Assembly (NCBI GenBank): GCA_024699855.1
Contig: JAMPIQ010000014.1
Location: forward strand, 1 to 45,056
Origin: Aphelenchoides besseyi
Taxonomy: Eukaryota > Nematoda > Chromadorea > Rhabditida > Aphelenchoididae
DNA length: 45,056 bases
Direction of reading: 5' to 3'
Shown here: in pieces, positions 38,328 to 45,056 of the stretch
Layout: the number at the start of each line of letters is the position of its first letter
Numbering within the stretch: position 1 is the first letter of the stretch
Notes under the pieces: model-generated
Seen by the model: only the letters and a program-made list of their open reading frames with translations
The model's database searches: none
Told to the model about the DNA's origin: nothing
Translations under genes and position numbers: made by a program

Positions 38328-39617
38328 ATGACCGATACCACCAACAGCAAAAAGGGCCTGTCCCGCCGCGGCCTCCTGAAAGCGGGTGCAGCCGCCACGG
38401 GTGCGGCGATCGGCTCCGGCCTTATCACCGGCTTCCCGACCATCTGGGCGCAGAACCCGATCACCATCCGCCAGTTCGGCACGGGTGTGTCGAACCTCAA
38501 CGCCATTGCCGAAAAGTGCAAGGCCGATCTCGGCATCACGCTTGAAATGACGGCGACGGATTCGGATGCCGCCGCCCAGCGCGCCGTCACCCAGCCGAAT
38601 TCCTACGATATCGCCGATATCGAATACTGGATCCTGAAGAAGGTCTATCCGGCCGGCGTTATCCAGCCGATGGAAATCAAGAAGCTGAAATATTACGACA
38701 AGATCGTGCCGCTGTTCAAGAACGGCAAGCTGAAGCCGGACAGCGTCGTGGCGCAGGGCACGGCCCCGCACACCGTCGGTTTCGTCGAAAAGCCCGGCGA
38801 CAAGAAGTTCGCCAAGGGCGAGACCGATTATTTCACCATGGTTCCGACCATCTACAACGCCGATACGCTCGGCATCCGCCCCGATCTCGTCGGCCGCGAT
38901 ATCTCCAGCTGGGCCGATATCATGGACCCGAAGTTCAAGGGCAAGACCTCGATCCTCAACATTCCCTCCATCGGCATCATGGATGCGGCGATGATCATGG
39001 AAGCCATGGGCAACATCAAATATGCCGACAAGGGCAACATGACCAAGGAGGAGATCGACAAGACCATCGACTTCCTCATCAAGGCGAAGAAGGACGGCCA
39101 GTTCCGCGCCTTCTGGAAGAGCTTCGACGAAAGCGTCAACCTCATGGCCTCGGGCGAAGTCATCATTCAGTCCATGTGGTCTCCGGCCGTCGCGGCGGTC
39201 CGTTCCAAGGGCATCGCCTGCAAATACCAGCCGCTGAAGGAAGGCTATCGCTCCTGGGGCGGCGGTCTCGGGCTTGCCAAGCACCTCTCGGGCGCCAAAC
39301 TCGATGCGGCCTATGAATATATCAACTGGTACACTTCCGGCTGGGTCGGCGCTTACCTCAACCGTCAGGGTTATTATTCCGCCGCCATGGAAACGGCCCA
39401 GGAACACATGAGCGCCGACGAGTGGGGTTACTGGGTCGAAGGCAAGCCGGCGCAGGGTGATATCATCGCGCCCGACGGCAAGGTCATGGAAAAGGCCGGC
39501 GCCGTGCGCGATGGCGGCTCCTTCGAGGAACGCATGGGCAAGGTCGCGTGCTGGAACTCCGTCATGGACGAGGACCGGTACATGGTCCGCCGCTGGAACG
39601 AATTCATCGCGGCCTGA
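38328..39617 (+). CDS. Pot-type ABC transporter substrate-binding protein
   Basis: Intact 429-residue binding protein with a convincing twin-arginine signal: LSRRGLLKAGAAATGAAIGS (residues 9-28), cleavage near IWAQNP. The mature protein has the PotD/family-1 layout, with FTMVPTIYNADTLGIRPDLV and SWADIMDPKFKGKTSILN in the ligand cleft regions and SGWVGAYLNRQGYYSAA near the C-terminus. Export in folded form by Tat is suggested. It follows the ATPase after 30 nt (ribosome-binding site AGAGGAG). A palindromic repeat separates it from the permease genes. Confidence 0.92.
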   Translation: MTDTTNSKKGLSRRGLLKAGAAATGAAIGSGLITGFPTIWAQNPITIRQFGTGVSNLNAIAEKCKADLGITLEMTATDSDAAAQRAVTQPNSYDIADIEYWILKKVYPAGVIQPMEIKKLKYYDKIVPLFKNGKLKPDSVVAQGTAPHTVGFVEKPGDKKFAKGETDYFTMVPTIYNADTLGIRPDLVGRDISSWADIMDPKFKGKTSILNIPSIGIMDAAMIMEAMGNIKYADKGNMTKEEIDKTIDFLIKAKKDGQFRAFWKSFDESVNLMASGEVIIQSMWSPAVAAVRSKGIACKYQPLKEGYRSWGGGLGLAKHLSGAKLDAAYEYINWYTSGWVGAYLNRQGYYSAAMETAQEHMSADEWGYWVEGKPAQGDIIAPDGKVMEKAGAVRDGGSFEERMGKVACWNSVMDEDRYMVRRWNEFIAA

Positions 39618-39687
39618 TGCCTTTAGGACGACACCGGCGGCAAGCGCGCCGCCGGTCAATTGCAGCGACAGGCATCCCACCTCTCAT

Positions 39688-39773
39688 TCGTCATCCTCGG
39701 GCTTGACCCGAGGATCTAACGAACCACCACATCGGACGTGGTTAGATCCTCGGGTCAAGCCCGAGATGACGTC
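39688..39773. repeat. Palindromic intergenic repeat (REP-like), copy 2, inside the Pot-type operon
   Basis: An imperfect inverted repeat with 31-33-nt arms: 39688-39720 and 39741-39773. The arms are exact complements except that the right arm reads cccgagatgacg where the left predicts cccgaggatgacg, i.e. one G missing. The core GTCATCCTCGGGCTTG(A/T)CCCGAGGATCT is shared with copy 1 at 33140-33228. It lies between the binding-protein stop and the permease start, where it could form a long stable hairpin in the mRNA. Confidence 0.85.
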
Positions 39774-39852
39774 GGGAGTGTGGAGGACTTGTCAACAAGA
39801 TCGCTGGCGGCATGGCGTCGGTGCATCCGCAAATTCAGGGAAAGGCTCGGAT

Positions 39853-40764
39853 ATGGTGACGGTCAGACTCATCGGCGTCAGCGATAAAAAGAACAGGCCG
39901 CCCCGCAGCTTCGCGCTGCCGCAAAAGTTCGTGTCCTATGTTCAGGCCGCTCCGCTTTTGCTGATCCTCGGCTTTTTCCTGGCTCTGCCGATCCTCATGA
40001 TCGCCGTCGTCAGCTTCTGGGATTACGATTTCGCCCAGATGTATCCGGATTTCGTGACGTTCAACTATCTGGAAACGCTCGGCTCGTGGGTCACCTGGCA
40101 GACCTATCTCAACACCCTGAAATATGCTGCCATGGTCTGGGCCATCACGTTGTTCTGTGGTTTCTGGGTCGCCTATTTTCTTGCCTTCCACATCCGCACC
40201 ACCACCATGCAGATGGTGCTGTTCCTCGTCTGCACCGTGCCCTTCCTGACGTCGAATATCATCCGCATGATTTCCTGGATTCCGGTGCTTGGGCGAAACG
40301 GCCTCGTCAACAGCGCCCTGGTCGGTACCGGCATCATTCCCGAACCGATCGAATGGCTGCTTTATTCGGATTTCGCCGTGGTGCTGGCCATGGTGCATCT
40401 TTATACGCTGTTCATGGTCACGCCGATCTTCAACACGCTGATGCGTATCGATAAATCGCTGATCGAGGCTGCGCGTGACGCCGGCGCGACGGGCTGGCAG
40501 ACGCTCACCAACGTCATCATTCCGCTTGCCAAGCCCGGCATGGCCATCGGCAGCATCTTCGTCGTCACGCTGGTCATGGCCGATTTCTCCACCGTTCAGG
40601 TGATGTCCGGCGGTCAGAGCGCCTCGGTGGCGCTGATGATGAAGAACCAGATGTCGCTGCTGCAATATCCGGCCGCCGCTGCGAACGCCGTCATCCTGCT
40701 CATCCTCGTTCTTCTGATGGTCGCGGGCATCCTGCGCATAGTCGATATCCGCAAGGAGCTTTGA
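39853..40764 (+). CDS. Pot-type ABC transporter permease, PotB-like
   Basis: Intact 303-residue inner-membrane permease with six predicted helices, the first at APLLLILGFFLALPILMIAVV. The EAA loop is KSLIEAARDAGATGWQTLTNVIIPL. The central FLTSNIIRMISWIPVLGRNG segment is characteristic of the PotB/PotC family. The frame is open from 39457, but the ATG at 39853 (MVTVRLIGVSDKKNR) is the sensible start because upstream lies the palindromic repeat. Partner of the next permease, which begins 5 nt after its stop. Confidence 0.9.
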   Translation: MVTVRLIGVSDKKNRPPRSFALPQKFVSYVQAAPLLLILGFFLALPILMIAVVSFWDYDFAQMYPDFVTFNYLETLGSWVTWQTYLNTLKYAAMVWAITLFCGFWVAYFLAFHIRTTTMQMVLFLVCTVPFLTSNIIRMISWIPVLGRNGLVNSALVGTGIIPEPIEWLLYSDFAVVLAMVHLYTLFMVTPIFNTLMRIDKSLIEAARDAGATGWQTLTNVIIPLAKPGMAIGSIFVVTLVMADFSTVQVMSGGQSASVALMMKNQMSLLQYPAAAANAVILLILVLLMVAGILRIVDIRKEL

Positions 40765-40768
40765 TCCC

Positions 40769-41588
40769 ATGCATCAGGAAAAACGCGGCCGCGAATTCTA
40801 CATCCTCGCCTTCTTTTTCGCCCTCTTCGTGCTGTTCCTCTACGGTCCGCTGTCGGCCATCCTCATCCTCGCCTTTCAGGGGCCGAATGGCGGGCTGACT
40901 TTCCCGCTGAACGGCGTTTCGCTGCACTGGTTCGGTAATCTCTTCGAACAGCAGGCCGTCGGCGATTTCGGCGGCTCCTTCCGCCGTTCCCTCGGTCTCG
41001 GGCTGATGGTCATGGCTGTTACCGTGCTGGTCTCGCTGCTGGCGGGGCCTTGCCTTCCGGCGCAAATTCATCGGGGCGACGCCGTTGTTCTATCTGTCGG
41101 TCGCAAGCCTCGTGGTGCCGTCGATCATCATTTCGCTCGGCATCGGCGTTCTGTTCCAGCAGCTCGGGCTGGAGCCGTCATGGTATACATCGGCCTTCGG
41201 CGCGCATCTCACCTGGACGCTGCCTTTCGGCGTGCTCATCATGCTGGCCGTCTTCAACCGCTTTTCGCCGTCCTATGAGGAAGCGGCCCGCGATCTCGGT
41301 GCATCCTCCTGGCAGACCTTCGCCCATGTGGTGCTGCCGATGATCGCGCCGAGCCTGATCGGCGTCGGCCTCTTCGGCTTCACGCTTTCTTATGACGAGT
41401 TCGCCCGCACATTGATGACGTCAGGCACCTACAACACGCTGCCGCTGGAAATCTACGGCATGACCACCAATGTCACGACGCCGGTGCTTTATGCGCTCGG
41501 TGCTGTTACAACCCTGTTTTCCTTCCTGGTGATCGCGGCCACGCTCGGCCTGATCGTCACGCTCAATCGCCGCCATTCACGCGGATAA
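40769..41588 (+). CDS. Pot-type ABC transporter permease, PotC-like (frame break at 41044-41047)
   Basis: About 272 residues with six predicted helices; helix 1 is FYILAFFFALFVLFLYGPLS. The EAA loop, SYEEAARDLGASSWQTFAHVVLPM, follows the break. The GGGG run at 41044-41047 has one extra base; the frame then continues through FYLSVASLVVPSIIISLG and ends TLNRRHSRG. Ribosome-binding site AAGGAG lies within the end of the upstream permease gene. Completes the transporter with the ATPase and binding protein upstream. Confidence 0.87.
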
Positions 41589-41599
41589 AGAAACGTAAA

Positions 41600-42405
41600 A
41601 TGCGCATTCTCGTCATCAATCCCAACACAACGCAATCCATGACCGCGACCATCGCCGACGCCGCGACGCGGATAGCCGGCCGCGATACGGACATAATGGC
41701 CGTTACCTCGTCCATGGGCCCCGTCTCCATCGAAGGTTATTACGACGAGGTTTTCGCCGTGCCCGGCCTGCTGCTGGAGCTGGCAAAGGCGCCGGCGCTT
41801 GGAGCCGACGCGGCGATCATCGCCTGTTTTGATGATACCGGGCTCGATGCCGCCCGGGCTCTCGCCGATATTCCCGTTATCGGCATCTGCGAGGCGGCGG
41901 TCTCCGCCACCGCCTTCATCGCCCAGAAATTCACCATCGTCACGACGATGGAACGCTCGCGGCTGCCGCTGGAACATCTTGTCCATCGTTATGGCATGTC
42001 CGCCCGCTGCAATGTGCGCGCCGCCGATATTCCGGTTCTGTCGCTGGAAGATCCCGCCTCGAACGCTCGTGAAAGGCTGCGCGCGGAAATCTCACTGGCC
42101 CTGAAAGAGGACAGGGCGGAGGCGATCGTGCTCGGTTGCGCCGGCATGGCGGACCTTGCCGCCGAACTGCGCGCGATGAGTTCGGCGTGCCGGTCGTCGA
42201 TGGCGTCGCCGCGGCCGTCAAGCAGGCGGAATCGCTGGTGTCCATGGGGTTGTCCACCGCCAAGCGCGGCGCCTATGCCACGCCGCTTGCCAAGCCCTAT
42301 AGCGGATTGCTGGAGCCATTCCGGCCGGACAGGCTCTCCGGGGCATCGGCAGACGGCGGAGACGGTCTCACCGCTTCCGCCCATAAAACGACGAAGGCGA
42401 GCTGA
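41600..42405 (+). CDS. Aspartate/glutamate/hydantoin racemase family protein (frame break near 42174)
   Basis: About 268 residues, cofactor-independent racemase fold. The N-terminus MRILVINPNTTQSMTATIAD is the classic hydantoin-racemase start. The two catalytic cysteines are in AAIIACFDDTGLDAAR (about residue 76) and AIVLGCAGMADLA (about residue 180). The frame breaks in the GCGCGC stretch near 42174; the C-terminus (EFGVPVVDGVAAAVKQAES) resumes in the next frame to a stop at 42405. It follows the transporter by 11 nt, so the imported compound is likely a chiral hydantoin, an N-carbamoyl or a plain amino acid. No hydantoinase or carbamoylase gene is in view. Its last 109 nt overlap the end of a convergent gene. 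Confidence 0.85.
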
Positions 42406-43287
42406 TAGGCCAGATCGCGCTGGACGTTCTGCAATGCGAGATCGCTCAGAACTATTCTGGGTCCGTTTCTTTGCAAGATGTTCAAACGCTCGGCCCTGGC
42501 GAGTATGGCCGTTACATGAGCGCGACTGACCCCATAGGCGCGCGCCGTCGCCTTGCGGGAGAACACGCAACCCGTCGCATCGCACGCGTCTGTCTTCGCG
42601 GCGGACAGCAGGTCCAACAGGATCAGGAAACCAGGCGCATGCCCAAGGAACATCCGCATTTCCTCTGAGAGACAAGGCAAATCCTGCGCGTGCCGCAGAA
42701 ACCAGCTCACACCGTCGATCAGCGCGCCCGTTCCGATGGCTTCCTCCGCAGGCGTCTCCGTTGCCGGGAGGGTTTGCCATGGCGAGGCCGCGACGCAATA
42801 GGTGCTGGCAAGCCTCTCGATTGCCGAAATAATCCAGCCATTTAGCGACCATGGCCGCTCACGGTTATCGCCGCCGGGCGGGTGACGCTGCGCGGTATTT
42901 TCCAGTTCCAGCCAGTCGATCAAGGCGCGTGTCCTGCGGCTGGATGCCCAGCCGGGTGGAACGACGACTGCCTGAACCGCCGCCAGCGTAAATTGCCCGC
43001 CATGGACCGATGCGATACCCACGGCGCACAGGACGGTGGCGAATGCGCCGAAGTCTCCGAGCGCACGGACGAGGCGCTGCTCCTGTTTGAAGGCGTTCGA
43101 TAGGTGGGTGCAAAGATAGGTGACAGCATCACCGAAGGCATCGTCGTTCAGGATTCGGTTCGCAAGTAGGTCCAGCCTCTCTCGAAGCATGTCCGGCCGA
43201 GGCCGGGCGAAGTCCCTCCTCGGGTGCGTCTTTGAAGCTGGGGCGCCTGCTTTTCCGGATACCTTTCTCCCGTGGTTTTTTGCGCAT
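42297..43287 (-). CDS. Putative DNA-binding protein of unknown family (probable frame break near the start)
   Basis: The uninterrupted frame gives 297 residues from an ATG at 43190 (MLRERLDLLANRILND). Upstream, another frame encodes MRKKPREKGIRKSRRPSFKD and would join smoothly after removing one G near 43217, extending the gene to 43287 and about 329 residues. Near the C-terminus, SRKATARAYGVSRAHVTAILARAERLNIL looks like a winged or XRE-like helix-turn-helix, so I suggest a regulator. The rest is alpha-helical, with no known domain recognised. It converges on the racemase gene and overlaps it by 109 nt. No strong ribosome-binding site is visible for either start. Confidence 0.6.
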
Positions 43288-43763
43288 CGCTACTTTATGG
43301 CGAATTCGAAAACGTGAGTTCTTTTCGCTGACAACGGCCGTGCAGGGCAGTCGTGACAGCCGGAAGGTTCCCCTCCGTAAGATGCGTGCATTTTGTTGCA
43401 CTCCCCCGAGGCCCTGTTGAGCGGTATTAAAAAATACTCTCATAAATTGAATGTTAAGAGGCGCGTAAAAATGTGTTCCCTTTTGAAACGGTTTGCGGGA
43501 GTAACGCTGACAATAGCGTTATATGCTGTTTTTATTGCATAATTTAATGAAGCATCGGATGTGGAATCTTTCGTCCATTTTCCCGGAATGCAATCTTTGA
43601 TGGTTGCTTTTTAGGTCTTGACGACGTTGCAGACGATGCGTCCGAAAGCGCCTGATATCCGAATATTACTGCCATGTCTCCGGCACGGTCGGCAGCGATG
43701 CCGGGCGGCGCATGGAGCCCGTCATGCCTTTTATTCATCCCCAATTCTCCAGAGGAGGTTAAA
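43288..43763. other. Intergenic region with an AT-rich stretch and a possible tiny gene
   Basis: No large gene is supported here. From about 43430 to 43560 the base composition drops clearly in GC relative to the flanks. A 23-codon reading frame lies at 43471-43542 (separate entry). TTGACG at 43618-43623 could be the -35 of the promoter for the exported coiled-coil gene at 43764. I see no clear terminator. Confidence 0.4.
43471..43542 (+). CDS. Possible 23-residue membrane peptide
   Basis: A short frame begins MCSLLKRFAGVTLT and continues IALYAVFIA before TAA. It has a basic turn (KR) followed by a 14-residue hydrophobic stretch, enough for one membrane helix. AAGAGG lies 11 nt upstream of the ATG. 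It stands alone in an AT-rich gap. Chance occurrence cannot be excluded at this length; comparative conservation would decide. Confidence 0.3.
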   Translation: MCSLLKRFAGVTLTIALYAVFIA

Positions 43764-44666
43764 ATGATGCAACTTAAACACGTTGTTTTTGCCGGCCTTG
43801 CGGCCTTCGCAATGCAATTCGATATCCCGTCCATGGGCCAGCCGGCCATTGCGAACGCGGCCACCCTCACCGCCGAGCAGACGGCGGCTTTCAAGTCGAA
43901 ACTGGAACAGGCGGAAGCGAGCCGCGAGTTGCTCGGCCGCCGATCCGTGTGCCTGATGGACCATCTGACGGCGCAACAGCAGCTCAGCGCCGACCGCGAG
44001 AAGGCGCTGGGGGAGGCCATGTACCTGCAGATCGAGCTGGAGCGGCAGGTGGTGCAGTCCGAAACCAGCGTGAAGGGCTATGAGGAGCTGGTTCAGTCCG
44101 AAAACGAGAACGTCAAGGCGCGCCAGGCCACCTTCGAAAAAGCCCGGAAGGAAAGGGACGAGCAGGCCAAGCGAGTAAAAATATGCAGCGGCGTCCTCTT
44201 TTTCCTGCCGGGAATTTGCCAGGCCGGTGACGCCGCGGTGAAGGCGCTGGGCTGGATGAATGATGCGGAGCGGGAATACCGGACCGCGCAGCCACGGCTG
44301 GACAATGCCCGGGCGGCTCTTGAAGGCGTTCGCAACCAGCTCGAAAACAATCGCCGCCAGCTTGCGGCGGCACAGCAGAGCCACGCGGAAAACCAGAAGG
44401 CGGTGAAAACTCTGGAGGAGCAAATCACCAGGCTCAAAGCGGCGATCTCCACCATCAACGTCAAGGTTCAGGACTTCAACATTCAGGTCGGCAACTTCAC
44501 CAGCGCTCTGAAGGAAGCGAGCGAGGTCAATCCTGACGACGCGAAAATACGTCAGGTTACGCGGCTGTCCGCCGAGATCGACGGCCTGACCAAAGACGTG
44601 CCGCAGTTCATTTCCTCCACCGAGGCCGGACTGCCGGACGAAGCGAAGAAGCAGTGCGGATCGTGA
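43764..44666 (+). CDS. Exported coiled-coil protein of unknown function
   Basis: A 300-residue protein. Signal peptide MMQLKHVVFAGLAAFAMQF extends to a likely cleavage at AIANA-ATL (about residue 33). The mature part is mostly charged alpha helix with heptad-like patterns (AFKSKLEQAEASRELLGRR, ALGEAMYLQIELERQVVQ, AALEGVRNQLENNRRQLAAA), so a periplasmic coiled coil. A central hydrophobic segment with two Cys (KICSGVLFFLPGICQAGDA) interrupts it, possibly a disulfide-closed hairpin tip. Two more Cys occur, in SVCLMDH and at the end (KKQCGS). Strong ribosome-binding site (AGAGGAGG). The next gene starts 58 nt downstream in the same direction, probably one operon. I do not recognise the family. 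Confidence 0.75.
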   Translation: MMQLKHVVFAGLAAFAMQFDIPSMGQPAIANAATLTAEQTAAFKSKLEQAEASRELLGRRSVCLMDHLTAQQQLSADREKALGEAMYLQIELERQVVQSETSVKGYEELVQSENENVKARQATFEKARKERDEQAKRVKICSGVLFFLPGICQAGDAAVKALGWMNDAEREYRTAQPRLDNARAALEGVRNQLENNRRQLAAAQQSHAENQKAVKTLEEQITRLKAAISTINVKVQDFNIQVGNFTSALKEASEVNPDDAKIRQVTRLSAEIDGLTKDVPQFISSTEAGLPDEAKKQCGS

Positions 44667-44724
44667 ACGATCACCCCCCCAAAAAAATGACTCTCCGTAA
44701 CCACCCATCAACAGGAGCATGAAA

Positions 44725-45056
44725 ATGAACAATGTCGTGACTTTCGAAAGCCGGACCGCCCAGATCAACAGCGCAATCGACGCCGGCGTCGATGCGATCG
44801 TTTCGCAACCGAATTTCAGTCTTCCCAAGTCTGATACGGCGCTTGTCCGGTCTTATGTCGATAAGATCCAGGGAACCTATGATGTCGAGCGCGCCAAGCG
44901 CGACACCGACAATGCGATCGATCTGCTTTACATCGCCTATAACACCACGCCGCAGGAAAACGGCGATATTCGCGTCCGCATCAGCGCTATCATGAACAGG
45001 TTGATCACGTCCCAGCAGAAAAGCGAAATAGTCATGAAGAACGCGATGGAGGCGGC
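44725..45056 (+). CDS. Unknown protein, truncated by the window edge
   Basis: An open frame runs to the right edge: 110 residues visible. It starts MNNVVTFESRTAQINSAIDA and continues as a soluble, mostly helical protein (SYVDKIQGTYDVERAKRDTD, ISAIMNRLITSQQKSEIVMK) with no signal peptide. AGGAG lies 7 nt before the ATG at 44725; an in-frame ATG at 44719 would be too close to it. Same direction and probably same transcript as the exported coiled-coil gene. Family not recognised; the missing C-terminus could carry the informative domain. Confidence 0.65.
   Translation, partial: MNNVVTFESRTAQINSAIDAGVDAIVSQPNFSLPKSDTALVRSYVDKIQGTYDVERAKRDTDNAIDLLYIAYNTTPQENGDIRVRISAIMNRLITSQQKSEIVMKNAMEA

Noticed and set aside
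33140..39773. Palindromic repeats as a CRISPR array or insertion-sequence ends
   Set aside because: Only two copies 6.5 kb apart, with no regular spacers, no cas genes, and no transposase between or beside them.

Overview
The window looks like a chromosomal or chromid segment of a Rhizobiales alphaproteobacterium, most likely the Agrobacterium/Rhizobium group. Grounds: high GC (about 60%), a complete ugpBAEC operon, rhizobial-style ABC sugar importers with dedicated regulators, a soluble PAS chemoreceptor, and alphaproteobacterial palindromic intergenic repeats. I see no rRNA, tRNA, CRISPR array, prophage or insertion sequence.

Left part (1-10133): one TetR-controlled sugar system. A minus-strand catabolic operon (two Gfo/Idh/MocA dehydrogenases, a DUF993 aldolase-like protein and an AP-endonuclease-2-type TIM-barrel isomerase) lies beside a plus-strand ABC importer (binding protein, two permeases, ATPase). 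The TetR gene sits between them. Two near-identical 14-bp palindromes, each 30 nt downstream of a TTGACA box, mark both promoters. A DUF4160/DUF2442-HTH gene pair follows (10151-10890).

Middle part (10992-24104): a LacI-DUF2264-dehydrogenase-isomerase operon on the minus strand is divergent from an orphan sugar-binding protein. Next come an ArsR-type regulator and an arabinose module (GH51 arabinofuranosidase, ATPase, binding protein, two permeases).

Next (24125-31047): a flavin-dependent monooxygenase, the ugpBAEC glycerol-3-phosphate importer and a VOC-fold protein.

Right part (31321-45056): a soluble two-PAS chemoreceptor, a lytic transglycosylase, a small lipoprotein, an unknown 300-residue protein, a DEDDh exonuclease, a Pot-type ABC importer with an Asp/Glu/hydantoin racemase, an unknown regulator-like protein, and at the edge an unrecognised exported coiled-coil protein followed by a partial unknown gene.

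Quality warning: about twenty genes have single-base frame breaks, mostly one extra base in a homopolymer, with fully conserved protein on both sides. One arm of an otherwise perfect intergenic palindrome also lacks one base. This pattern fits uncorrected sequencing error much better than gene decay, so I list these as CDS over their full span and give the break point in each.
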